NCBI GenBank assembly: GCA_016858145.1
Contig: JAEHOE010000051.1
Coordinates: 620,001-684,000, forward strand
DNA length: 64,000 bases
DNA from: Edaphochlamys debaryana
Taxonomy: Eukaryota > Chlorophyta > Chlorophyceae > Chlamydomonadales
Direction: 5' to 3'
The notes below the pieces were generated by a model. It was not told where the DNA came from. It searched no databases and saw nothing but the letters and a program-made list of their open reading frames with translations. This document shows, in pieces, positions 10,701 through 20,691 of the stretch (position 1 is the first letter of the stretch; every line of letters starts with the position of its first letter). A program made the translations under genes and the position numbers.

Positions 10701-13596
10701 TTGGGCGGGCTTGGCTGGGGTGGGGAGGGGGCCGTAGGAGGCGAAAACCCAAGCCCGGTGGGTGGGCTTGGGGGTCGCGGGGATGATGGCAGTGGCGAGG
10801 GACGCAAAGGGGGAGGGTTGGAGCGCGGCGGCTGGGCCAGCGGCGAACTGGTTGGTGATGGCGTGGGGGCTGGCGGCCAGGGTAGAGGCGGGTTCGGATT
10901 TGAGGTGCTGTTTGTAGGTGGAGAGGGACCTGGTGGAGGCCTGGGAGGGCTTGGGCGGGGGCTAGGTCTGGGTGGGGGGAGCGGGGGACTAGGAGGCTGG
11001 GGGGGCGACGGAGACGGCGAAGGGGGCTTTGGCTGGAGGGGCGCCTTGGGCGGCCGGGGTGGCGACGGCGGCTGCTGGACAGCGCGGCCTGCATGTATAA
11101 GACGGTCAGGTCCGTCAGTCATTGAGTGGATGGGTCGACGCTGTGTGCGTGCCCACATCTATCTGTAGAGCCCCTCTCACCTTCCCACGCCACGCTGCCG
11201 TTGGCGCTGAGCAGCTGCAGGTCTCTGTCGTCTTGGAGCACCAGGAAGAAGGGGCCCAGGGAGGCGTTGGCAAATACGGGGAATGACGTGCTGGAGCCAA
11301 TGATGAGGGGTGCGTTCCCGGAGGAGCTAGAGTAGGATTTGCTCGCTTGTGTGACGCCGTTGGTTGTCGTTGCGACTGTCCAGACGCTCCACGTGCCGTC
11401 GGAGTTCACCATCATGCCGACAGGCACTGTGATGTTGGGCTCGCTGGTGACGTTATAGACGTTAACGCTTCCCATGCTCCACACGGGTGGAAATGTGGGG
11501 TTACCACCCGGGGAGGCAGCACGATATACAGTAAGGCTGCCGTTCAAGTGCATCACGAGCGCGTAGAGGCGCTTGGGCGACCAGAGGCCTGTACAAAGCA
11601 TACAGCAACACGGCGCGGTTGAGGAAATCAGTGTGGAAGCTACTTTCCTGCACAGCCGTGAGTCTCACGGTTGCAAGCGTCGTCTGTGTCATTTGACCTG
11701 CGGCTCGCAAACAATCCGCACCTGATATGAGGGCACAAGCACGAGGCAGGGGTAGCAGGGGGGTTATATGTTGTGCTGCTGCGGAAAACTGGTATCCTCG
11801 GATGTCAGAACCAGTGCGGACGTCGCACAACATTATAGAGGAAGCAAGGCACTCGGTGGCATGGCGCCACTTAGATCAATGACTATTGATGAGCTAGACG
11901 AAGCGAGCCGTCATTCTCTTCTCTAGATAGCCATCAATCCCTCTGCTTCCCACCAATCCCCCGTCCTTTACCGTTGGCTGCATCCGGCGTTCCGGTCCAG
12001 GTAAGTGCTTGGGGTCCGGCAGCGATCGATATTGAACATCAAGGGCTTGGGTGCTGCGGCAGGAAGAGGTTGTGTCGCCTCGCGGGACTTGTCAGATAAT
12101 GTTACCTCGCGGGACTTGCTTGTCCCCAGCCTGCTACCTCCAGGCAAGTGGGGCCTGAACCTTACGATTTACGATTAATTATGGTTGACCATACGGGGAT
12201 GTCGCCCCAGTTCCTGACCACCATTTCGCCATCGTCCTGAACAGCCTGGTGCATGCATGGATGTTAAGGTTGCACTCAAGGGTTTGATTGATAACTCCAA
12301 ACGTCACGAGGAGAAGGAAGAGATGAGAGCGCCTGCCGCCTCACGCACTATATATCTAACCTCACCAGCGTGAAGGGGTTCGAGAGCTTGCCGTTTGGCT
12401 CATATGCGTTCATTGGGTACAGGACTGTTCTCCATGATCCCCTGCGGGATCAAAGTGCTGTGATTCAGTGCATACTGGGGCTACTGGGGCCACCAGAGGT
12501 TGCGTTTGTGGCGTGCATCCACAAAGATGCGCCGCCGCCACCACATGGCAAACCTGGCGTGCTCCAACTTAGGGGGTTGAATCGAGCTATCAGATTGATC
12601 GGACTCACGGGTCGAAGGCCGTCTAGGCCGTCTTGCGAAGGCCAAAGGCTTGGTTTTTGGGTGAGGCCTCACCCCATATCTCCCATATGCGCTGTCCGCT
12701 GTGGTCAAGCATGAATACGGTCCTGTGCGGTGGTGGTGTGAAAGGAAGTTGGCCATTCGGCAGATGACTATATATCCGGCAAAGCGCAAACGCGCGTTGC
12801 GGTGTGCCGTCCTACTTTGAAGCGTTGAGCGTTGAGCGTTGTCTTGTTGGTGGCAATGGTGATGTTCTGAAGGACGACATTGCCGTCCGCCTGCATCCTC
12901 AGCAGGTAATGCCGGTTGGGGGAATATTGACCTGCACATGGAGAGAGGCGGAACTGGAGTCAGATGCCATCATACATCAGGTCATGCGGGTGCGCGGGCG
13001 CGCGTAGACTGGCATGCACAACCTACTGTTGCAGCGATCGTCAGCCCATGTTGCAGTGGTATTGAATAGCGGGCTTTGAAACAACCCGCATCTGGCAGTG
13101 CACGTGGTGACCCCCGGTTCCTTCCGAGATCAGTACACGGTGTACTCCATTGGTTGGGTGGCGTGCTCGCAATGTCTACAGCTGGAGGGTGGAAAAGCAA
13201 GGTGCGGAGAAGTAGTGGATTCGACGGATAGCTAGAGTCTCCATTGGCCGTCACGGCCCGCCGTTCGTTCCCTGCATATCGCTGCCTACCAGGTGCTGTC
13301 GTCCAGACTGGAAACTGGTCCCCGTTATATAACTTTAGGTCCAAGCGAGTAAGCCCACCAAGTGATAAGCTGTAGGACGTGGTGCTGCCGTTCCGCGAAA
13401 TTGGAAACCGATAAATGGGCCTGCATGCTCACCATTATCAGTAAGGTAAGAGTCATTTGCATGTAGGCAAGGAAAGCAACATCCAGGTAGACGCTGGAGA
13501 GCCTTGATAGCCTTACATCATAGTTGTGTTGCTTGTCCATGCCCGAATAGATTGTGAGGTTCTCAGAATTCATAAGTTCAGCAAAGCGAGTTTGAA
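7745..13596 (-). pseudogene. Bulb-lectin-like membrane protein gene 2, 3' segment (disrupted)
   Basis: This is the 3' half of a minus-strand paralogue of gene 1. In gene order, exons include 13596-13517 (its other half at 31488-31450), about 13100-13030, about 12935-12813 (LLRMQADGNVVLQN), about 12719-12663 (VFMLDHSGQRIWEIWG), 11785-11662, 11588-11181, Pro-rich 11088-9916, about 9815-9699, 9524-9365, about 9280-9070, 8958-8642, about 8491-8363, about 8310-8206 and 8064-7745. The last encodes a membrane helix (TGIVVGAGVAAAVCLAGLAI) and a basic tail, matching gene 1. No PAN-like part was seen. Apparent damage: a frame change near 9164 between GNAAN and GPYSLSVT, another near 8856 between ALFAGAN and CNMLWSPN, and an in-frame TAA at 8290-8288. 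With two transposon insertions upstream, I read it as a pseudogene; some indels could be assembly errors. Confidence 0.75.
9916..11088 (-). other. Pro-rich exon of gene 2
   Basis: This single open exon encodes about 390 residues of Pro/Ser-rich linker, with blocks such as PMPSPRPPTPSPRPP in its second half. It begins after a good acceptor (CATGCAG) and ends at GTACGT. It joins the large lectin-like exon upstream (ending [10 protein letters not shown]) to APLSISTG downstream. It matches the position of the Pro-rich exon of gene 1 but not its repeat sequence. Unlike gene 1, it reads through without a frame break. Confidence 0.8.
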
Positions 13597-14079
13597 AGTA
13601 CGTCGTTTCACCGGTAGCGAGCGAGCTCGCTCAGGGCGTACGGAAAGTACCGGTGAAACGGTAGAGAGCACGCTCGGCAACCAAGAGCGCGCTCGCTCAT
13701 TGCTGCGGTAAAAAGCCCCGCTTTGGTGTTCTATGTGTCCATTACATTCATCCCTATCCGTTCAGGCTGGGAGCGGGGCAAGTTACCGACGGTTTCGGGC
13801 CTTTTCCTCGCCGACATGTCGACGCGCTCGGCAGGCCAAAGCCCGAATACAGCGGCGCGACCTCGGCGAGTTGCTCCCTGCGCATCCCAGTATCATACAT
13901 CTATGCGGTGGACCAGCGAGCGTGACCTTTGAAGCAGAACGCAGCAAGCGCGGCACCTGCAAGCTCGCGAGCGCGTGAGGCTGCTCGCGCGTTCCTCGCG
14001 GCTCCAGGCCTTACTGACCTGGCATGTCGCTAGCCTAAACTATGGTATATCACTATTACCGGCCTGAGTGCAGCGGGGA
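13597..14079 (+). repeat. Left terminal inverted repeat of the fold-back element
   Basis: This segment matches the reverse complement of 30945-31449. The outer 60 bases are nearly identical, the part around 13720-13770 is clearly diverged, and similarity resumes in the block containing GCCGACATGTCGACGCGCTC. The inner 303 bases are also the left copy of the direct repeat around the LINE. Confidence 0.8.
13777..14079 (+). repeat. 303-bp direct repeat, left copy, flanking the LINE
   Basis: It runs from GGCAAGTTACCGAC to GCAGCGGGGA and is identical by eye to 22916-23218. Everything between the copies is LINE sequence, so this is best read as a very long target-site duplication. Confidence 0.85.
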
Positions 14080-14120
14080 ATAATAATAATAATAATGGGA
14101 CGCCCCCAGCGGGGGGCGTG
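14079..14120 (-). repeat. LINE 3' tail: (ATT)n and terminal hairpin
   Basis: On the plus strand (AAT)6 at 14079-14096 adjoins the target repeat; on the LINE strand this is an (ATT)n 3' tail. Just inside lies an 8-bp-stem hairpin (ACGCCCCC, loop AGC, GGGGGCGT region). Tandem short tails and 3' hairpins are common at LINE ends, where reverse transcription starts. Confidence 0.75.
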
Positions 14121-14306
14121 TATTAAGGGGGCGAGTGTGTGTAAGGGGCAAGCCCCTCCACACCCACCACCACCCGCCGAGGCGGGGTTGGTGGGTGCGG
14201 GCTAGCCCACACCCCCTCGATCCGGGTGTTTCTTGCGCCGCCTCCGCATTGTTGAGATGTAGTCCATGTATTCCACCGCGACCTGGTGGAGCTGCGTGCA
14301 GACTTG
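14121..14306 (-). other. 3' untranslated region of the LINE
   Basis: This short non-coding stretch follows the endonuclease stop codon. It includes small palindromes such as GGGGCAAGCCCC. I see no gene in it. Confidence 0.6.
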
Positions 14307-14978
14307 CTAAACTTGCCCGGCTCGCAGGGCCCCGAGGTTTTGTAGGAGGCCGCGTGCCTCTCGGCACAGCGTGCCCGCGAAACCCAAGGTCACAACGGTT
14401 GACCGGTCGTACACAACCTGCCAGCCTGCGGCGGTCAAGAACTGCGCCAGGTGGCGGTGCTGCTCGGTTTTCTCGGTAAGTTTGGCTGCGTGGTTCAGGT
14501 CGGAGGTGCAGCCCACTTCAATGATGTAAACTTTGTGCTTGCGGCGCCCCTCAGAGGTGGTCGGGGGTGTTGCCCCTCCGGGGAGCGTGGGTACAAACAG
14601 GATGTCGGGGCGTAGTCGGTCCCTTTCGGCCTCGCTGACTTGCCCTGGCGCGAACATCCACGCAGGTGGGCGGTTCTCAGGGGCATAGCTGGGCGCATCT
14701 GCGGCGGAGGTGGCGTCCATGACCATGAAGCCGTTGCCCTGCTGGCCGTACGCCAAGGCCTTAGCAATCAGCTGTACGGCCTTATTGTGGCGCTTGATGT
14801 ACAGGCACCGCATCTCCTGGTCGTGGCACCCGCCGTAGATGTGTGGTCCGGAGTCTGGGTGCCCGCAGAGCGGGCAGGGGGCGGTTTCGCCGGGGCCAAG
14901 GGGCCTGCAGCGGCCACCGGAGAGGGTGCGGCCGCACTTGCCTGCAGTGGTGGCGTTCCAGACCTGCCCGTACAGAGC
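14307..14978 (-). CDS. LINE C-terminal zinc knuckle and restriction-like endonuclease
   Basis: Read in the same frame as the RNase H segment directly after its TAA. It begins ALYGQVWNATTAGKC and continues with a CCHC-type knuckle, CPLCG then HIYGGC. The first ATG (14813) lies downstream of the knuckle, so read-through or a former sense codon is needed. The endonuclease core shows RPDILFV, then VYIIEVG, the Asp and Glu positions of PD-(D/E)XK-like nucleases of R2-type and Dualen LINEs, followed by a helical C-terminus ending GALRAGQV. Its role would be target-site cleavage. The family assignment rests on motif order and position. Confidence 0.75.
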   Translation of the reverse strand, partial: ALYGQVWNATTAGKCGRTLSGGRCRPLGPGETAPCPLCGHPDSGPHIYGGCHDQEMRCLYIKRHNKAVQLIAKALAYGQQGNGFMVMDATSAADAPSYAPENRPPAWMFAPGQVSEAERDRLRPDILFVPTLPGGATPPTTSEGRRKHKVYIIEVGCTSDLNHAAKLTEKTEQHRHLAQFLTAAGWQVVYDRSTVVTLGFAGTLCREARGLLQNLGALRAGQV

Positions 14979-17768
14979 TTACAGCAGTCGGCGGATAGTG
15001 ATGGGCCTTCGCCGCCCACCTTTCTTGGCCAGGGTGTAACTGGAGGCGGCAATGTCGATGAGGGGTAGGGTCTCGGCGACGAGTTGTGTGTACTTTGTGT
15101 TGTTCGTGTAGCCACATCGCGTTTCGGGGGTGAGCAGTGAGTCGATGCCACGGTTGAGGTCGCTAACAAAGCTGCCGGGGGTCGGCTCGCCTGGCTTCTT
15201 GGGGTCCCGCGTGGCACGGAGCCAGAAACCGCGGGATCGGGGTTCGTTGTCCGCAGTTTCTTCGACATCGGGCATCGCGGTGCCCTCGGCCACGGCCACC
15301 GCTTCCCGATCCGCGACCTCATTGTACTCTATGCCGCAGTGCGCAGGCACCTTTAGTAGCTGCGTAGTGAGGCCCCGGGCCGCACGATAGTGAAGTCGCT
15401 CGACTATGTCTACCAGGAGGCCTCTGTGCTTGCTTATGCCTAGCGACTTAGGCAGGTTGATCATGCGCCTAATAAGGTGCAGAGACGCTTGGCTGTCCGT
15501 GTAAATCGCGAGTGGACGCTCCTCTCGCTCGGTGCCCTCGCGCATACGGAGCGCTTGGTTTATAGCTGACAGCTCGGCTCTGGTGATAGTGTGGAGGCCC
15601 TGGACGCCGGGGTTGACGTCTATGCGGAGAATCGTGGGCTGCTCAGTGGAGGCATCGACTGCCGCGGCTCCAAGCCCTGGGCCGCGCTCTACGGTGCGTT
15701 TGCTGCTGTCAGTGTATATCCCGGCTCGGGCGTCGTGGCGGAGGGGGAGGTCGGTCGGGTACTGTGTTTGTGTCTCTGCCTCCGTAGTCTCGGACCACTC
15801 GGGGACCCGCGTGCGCATGAGGGGGGGCTCTCCGTCGGGCGCGGCCAGGCGCCACGCCCTGCCCTTACCCTTGCGGTTCACGGCGAATGGGGGGGCTGGG
15901 CTCTGGGCGGATCGAATCGTATCTCGCATCCACTGCGGCGCCTGCCAGGGTTGCGTCCTGGTCGGCGGGGGGTTGGGGGTAGTCAGCGTGCTCTGCAGGA
16001 TCGCCCTCACATCCGGGGTGCAGGCGAGGCCTGCTGCGTTTCCCACCAGTACCCATGTGATTTGGGCGTTGTGCCGTTTTGGGTCGCTCGTTACGTCGGG
16101 GAGCGGGTCGAGCAGCCCCCATGCGTCGGTCGTACCCAGGAGCACAGCCCTCGGGTGGGAGAGGAGGGTGGCGTAGGGCCTTTCACCACTGGTGCTGAAG
16201 GCTAGTAGGGTGGCGGTGGGCTCGGGACTGTCTCCGTACGCGTCAGCCCAGGCTAGCGCCCATGGGATTGCATTGAGCTCCGCCTGGGGGTGGGGCTCGG
16301 GGTGGGCAACTGCGAGCCCTGCGGCTGGGTGGGCATAGGCATTGTGGGTGGCCCCAAACAGGGCGTCTTCGGCGTACGGCGAGAAGTAGATCTGCGTGCT
16401 GTCGCACACGTTGAGGGGGGAGGCGTATCGCTCAGCCACGGGAGGGGGGCCTGCATGGTCGCTAGCCAGTGCGTGCTGCAGCCGGGCCAAGAGCTGTGGG
16501 GGAAGTCGCCGTTCGTATGCTGGTTTGATGGGGTGGTCCTTATGTCCCGCTCCCTCCCTGTATCGCAGGAGAAGGCGGGCGACGCTCTCTTCAAAGCCCC
16601 TCCCGTTGGAGAGCTTGGCGTGCCGTACAGGGTGGGTTGAGCGAGCGGCTTCCCACCGGGCCCGTAGGGCGGCGAGCGTCTGGGCGGTCAGGCAGCCCAT
16701 CTGGCATCCGTTGGGGGCATAGACGAAGGCCAGGCCAAGGTGTCGGGGGGTGCCGCTTTCTGGGTCTGTTGGGATATGCCGATTCCGCCTTCCGACCTGG
16801 ATGTGGTACCAGTTAGGAGGGGCAATGTCTGCGTCAGGATTACGGGGGTTAGCGTCAATCTCCACATGCGCTCGGATCTTCCTTTTGACGCCCGCTGGGT
16901 CTTCCCCTCGGTCCTCCTCCCAGATTCCTTGCCGCTGCCGGTCGGTGAGGGCCGCGTCCGCGGCTCGTGCGGGGGCCGGTGGGGCCGCCGGCTCGGCCTG
17001 CTTGGTGCGGAAGGCCGCCAGGAGCTCGGCCCAGTTGGCGTGGGTTCGGAGGCTGGACTCGGCTTCCTCCGTCTCCTGCCACTCGACCGTGACCAGGTAG
17101 GGGGCCTCGGGGTGGGTAGTGCAGTCTGCACAGTGGGCGGGGAGGTAGCCCATGGTCGCGTAGAGCGGGAGGGCGCCCCGTGTGACGGTGGTTGGGGCCC
17201 AGCGCACTCGGTAATATCGTACGGGCTGTCCCTTCTGCCTCTTTGTCACGGCGGCTACGAGTTCGACTACACGGTCTTGGCTGTCGAACATATAGCCCAT
17301 CGTCTTGGTGGCTGTCTTGGCGTGTCCCTGGGCAACGCATGGAATCGAGCAGCCCTCCACCCCGGTCGTAAGGTAGGTGCGCAGCCATTCCGCCTTCAGC
17401 CGCGCCTTCTCGGTTGCGTTGCGCGGGGCCCCTTCGGGCGGGGCCCAGCCGTTGCCCACGCGTCCACCCAGCAACTTGCGCTGGAGACGCTCTTCGTATA
17501 GGCGGATGTCCCAGTACAGCTTGGGCCCTGTGTCGTACCGTCGCGGGGGGATGGGGACGGAGGTTGGGCTGAGGTCACGGGTCTGTGCGGCCCTGCGGCG
17601 CTGGTCTTCCTCCCTTTGCTTCTTGGTCAGCTTGGTGCGGCGTGCGGGTGGTTGGTCTTCGGCTTCTTCGCACTGGCGCTGCTCCCCCTGCCTGCGTGTG
17701 GGGGCGGCAGGCCCTGGTTGGTCAGCGGTTGGTGTGGGCTCCCTGTCGGCTCCGTCGTCGGCCTCCAT
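14979..17768 (-). CDS. LINE RNase H segment with a large linker region
   Basis: This open frame of 929 codons follows the reverse transcriptase. The first 670 or so residues are charged at the start and then hold a conserved-looking region I cannot assign. RNase H follows near residues 690-840: AGIYTDSS (first Asp), ITRAELSAIN (Glu), IYTDSQASL (second Asp) and VPAHCGIEYNEVAD (His and last Asp). RNase H would degrade the RNA strand of the RNA/DNA hybrid. The start overlaps the end of the upstream frame by about 140 bases in a different register; acidic residues read best if the frame shifts there. It ends at TAA (14981-14979), beyond which the same frame continues into the zinc knuckle. Confidence 0.8.
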   Translation of the reverse strand: MEADDGADREPTPTADQPGPAAPTRRQGEQRQCEEAEDQPPARRTKLTKKQREEDQRRRAAQTRDLSPTSVPIPPRRYDTGPKLYWDIRLYEERLQRKLLGGRVGNGWAPPEGAPRNATEKARLKAEWLRTYLTTGVEGCSIPCVAQGHAKTATKTMGYMFDSQDRVVELVAAVTKRQKGQPVRYYRVRWAPTTVTRGALPLYATMGYLPAHCADCTTHPEAPYLVTVEWQETEEAESSLRTHANWAELLAAFRTKQAEPAAPPAPARAADAALTDRQRQGIWEEDRGEDPAGVKRKIRAHVEIDANPRNPDADIAPPNWYHIQVGRRNRHIPTDPESGTPRHLGLAFVYAPNGCQMGCLTAQTLAALRARWEAARSTHPVRHAKLSNGRGFEESVARLLLRYREGAGHKDHPIKPAYERRLPPQLLARLQHALASDHAGPPPVAERYASPLNVCDSTQIYFSPYAEDALFGATHNAYAHPAAGLAVAHPEPHPQAELNAIPWALAWADAYGDSPEPTATLLAFSTSGERPYATLLSHPRAVLLGTTDAWGLLDPLPDVTSDPKRHNAQITWVLVGNAAGLACTPDVRAILQSTLTTPNPPPTRTQPWQAPQWMRDTIRSAQSPAPPFAVNRKGKGRAWRLAAPDGEPPLMRTRVPEWSETTEAETQTQYPTDLPLRHDARAGIYTDSSKRTVERGPGLGAAAVDASTEQPTILRIDVNPGVQGLHTITRAELSAINQALRMREGTEREERPLAIYTDSQASLHLIRRMINLPKSLGISKHRGLLVDIVERLHYRAARGLTTQLLKVPAHCGIEYNEVADREAVAVAEGTAMPDVEETADNEPRSRGFWLRATRDPKKPGEPTPGSFVSDLNRGIDSLLTPETRCGYTNNTKYTQLVAETLPLIDIAASSYTLAKKGGRRRPITIRRLL

Positions 17769-20690
17769 GCCGTCCGGCCCTTCAATCCCACCTTGCTCCT
17801 CCCGTCTCCGCTGGGCTCGCGCTCCATGTCATCTTGCGACTGTTCGCCTTCCTCGTCGCTTGACAACGCGTCACCGTGCTCCATGTCATCCTCCGCCGGC
17901 TCTCCCTCCTCGTCGCTTAGCACCATATCATCGCCCACGGGCGGCCCGCCCTCGTCAGCCTCCCTCATCTCCGCATCTCCACCCGGTGAGGCGGCGCCAG
18001 GCTGGGTGTGGCCACGGGCCTCATCCATCGCGGCTTCGCCTTCGAGCTCAGCGTGGTCCCGGCCTTGGGTGCCTGGGTTCTGGGGGCTGGCGGGCGGGTC
18101 GTCGGCGGGCGCAGCCTCTTGGCCGTTCACCTCGGCGGGCGGGGGTGGGGGCTGGCGGGGAACGAGGAACCGGTCCAGCGTGGCGACGGGCAGGGCGCGG
18201 GCGTGCCCGGTGTCGTGCAGGAGGCTAGTGAAGAGGGGGTTGTCTGTTGGGATTCGGCGAAGGGCTCGGGGGAGGGCTTGGGTGGTGGCCACCTGGGAGG
18301 GGGGTAACCAGCCTGCCGGCTTTGTACCTTCCAGCCCCGTGAGGTATACACTTAGGCGGTTGAGGGCAAGAAGGTGGTGGCGTTTCACCTTCCGGCCGAA
18401 CAGCCTTTTCAGCTGGTCGGTGGGGATGAGGTGGTCTTTGCATCTTTGGTCGACTAGGGCGTGCAGGTCTGCCCCCAGGTCGATCAGAGGTGCAATGATG
18501 CGGAAGAGGGGGCGGAGGGCGGTCGCGCTGCCGGGGGAGCCGGCGCCCGCAGCCGGGGCCCACAGTCTGGTTAGGCTGTTGGCCGCGGTAGTGTAGTCAT
18601 TACCGTTGTAGGTTACCGTTGCGTTGTTCTCACTGAGGAAGCTCACCATCTTCAGGGTTGTGTAGTAGGTTGCTTCCCGCCGGAGCGTGTGCACTGGGAG
18701 CTCTCCCGCTGTCTTGGCTTGCAGCTCAAGCAGGGCCCGTGTGATGACTCCCAGCCTCCCCTCGTCGTTTAGGGCCATGGTCAGGCTTTTGCCTATGCGC
18801 TTGGTAGCAAGCTCTCTCAAGGACCCGACACCTAGGCCCAGGAGGCTCTCGGGGGCCAGTAGGGCGCGCGTGGGGAAACTGCCCTTGATACCGTAGCAGC
18901 GCCTGGCAATCCCGGCTAGTTGGCGGTCGAGGCAGGCGAGGTCGGCAGGGCTGTACGCCATCGACGTTAGGGTGTAGGCCACCTTGCTCTGGAGGCAGCT
19001 TTTCAGGATGCGGATCTTTTGGTCGGGCGAGGCGGCGGACTGTGCGAGGAGCGCCCCCTGTTCCTTCCGTTTGGCGGACATGTGTTGGACCTGCGTCTTC
19101 CAGTTCAGGGTGGGGGTGATCCACACCCCTAGGTACTTGTATGCCTCTCCCCCTTCTGGGTTTTTGTGCGGCACCGGCTTCCCCCCGATGCATATGGCGT
19201 TTTTGCGGTCGCAGAGTTGCTGCTCTAGCACCCTTTGGTATCGTGCGCTGCTGGGCCCTGCCCGTAGCTCGGGGTTGATTTTGGCCTGGCCGTGGAGCGC
19301 GGCTTGCAGCTGGCACTTGCCCACGTTGATCTTGAGTCCTCCCCATGTGCTGTACTGCTCGAGCTTTGCGATCTGGATCTTGAGGTCTGCGCGGTTACCA
19401 GTGGCCAGGGCCAAATCATCTGCAAACCCGAGGCATGAGGCATTGTGTTGCTGGTTTTCGGTGGCGTTGAGGCACCCGTACCGGTAGCCTCGGCCACCGC
19501 GGTGCAGCCAGCGCAGCAGGGGCTCAAGAAACGTGATAAAGAGGACAGGGGAGAGCTTGTCACCCTGGACCGTGCCTCTTTGCACGTGGATATCTGCCGT
19601 ACGGCCGTATTCGGTGTGGATGCGGGTGCAGGCATTGTCGTACAGGCTGCGCACCGCAACCACAAGATCTTCTGGGTAGCCCAGCCGGATCATGATCTGG
19701 AGCAGCCTATCCTGGTCGATTGTGTTGAAGGCGCTTGAGAAATCCACGTACAGCGCATAGATGTCCTTCCCCGTCAGCCCTGCATCTTCAAAGTTGTGGA
19801 TCCAGGCGAGCAGCTGTCTCCCAGTGCTGCGGTGTTGGCGGAAGCCTTCTTGTGTCGGCCTCCAAATCCCGTGGTCCTCGCTAAACTCAACCATGCACAC
19901 GGTGATCAGGTGCGTGTAGAGCTTGTAGAGGGTCGTGCAGAGGGCTATCGGTCGTTTGTTGGCTAGGTCCCGAGGGTCGCCCTTCTTGTGCAACAGCACG
20001 GTATCGGAGCGGGTCCAGGTCTCTGGCACTTCCCCCTTGACCCACATGGCTAGCATGAGGGCATGGATAGCCTCCTGGAGGCTGGGCGGCAGGCATTGGA
20101 GCAGCTCGTTGGGGATGTCGTCTGGGCCTGGGGCTTTGTTGCGGGCCAGGTGGTCTAGGCATTGCCGGTACGTGACGGGGCAGGCCACAGCGGGCAGGAG
20201 GGAGGCGGGGGCGCCCTGGGGCTGGCTAAAGGGGTGGTCGCACCCTGCAACACGCGGCATGGCGTCTGGGGCGGTTGGGTTGGTGAGGGCATCGCCGGGG
20301 AAGTCGATGGGGTCATCGTACCGTCCAGTCCTCTCGCCCCCAACTGGCCGGCATTCGGCGCTCCACTTGTAGTGGCAAGCGTCGAGGATGCTCTCTGCGT
20401 CCGTGCACAGGCTTCCGTCACGTGGGTGCGTGACGGCGGGTAGGCCCCGGGGTTGGTCACTGGGAGGGTTGAAGATAACCTTATGGGCCTTCTTGGGGCA
20501 GACTGCGACAAGCCGCTGAAACCCGCGTGCCCCTTCCCTGCCCTCTCGCCGTCGCAGCTCCTGAACGGCTCTCCGAATCTCCCGCTTCCTTTCCGCGATC
20601 TCGGCGCGGATGTCTTCTGCACTGCTCGGGGCGTCGGCTGCGGGGTCAAGGTCTGCGGCTGGTGGGTCGGGGTGGCGGCGCGCGGGGGCT
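17627..20690 (-). CDS. LINE reverse transcriptase segment
   Basis: The frame is open from just after the poly-C run at about 20695. It reads SAEDIRAEIAERKREIRRAV and KKAHKVIFNP before the first ATG at 20260. RT blocks visible: LARNKAPGPDDIPNELL, PIALCTTLYKLYTHLI, STGRQLLAWIHNFEDA, YALYVDFSSAFNTIDQ, VQRGTVQGDKLSPVLF, the catalytic CLGFADDLALATG, and YKYLGVWITPTLNW. A long thumb and an acidic low-complexity tail follow (DMVLSDEEGEPAEDD). This is the polymerase for target-primed reverse transcription. It is separated from the APE segment by one homopolymer base, so it was probably one polyprotein originally. Confidence 0.85.
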
Positions 20691-20691
20691 G

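Noticed and set aside
9660..11168. Long Gly-rich frame on the plus strand (GGLGLGMGG repeats)
   Set aside because: Antisense of the Pro-rich exon of gene 2, which has proper splice sites and homologous neighbours.
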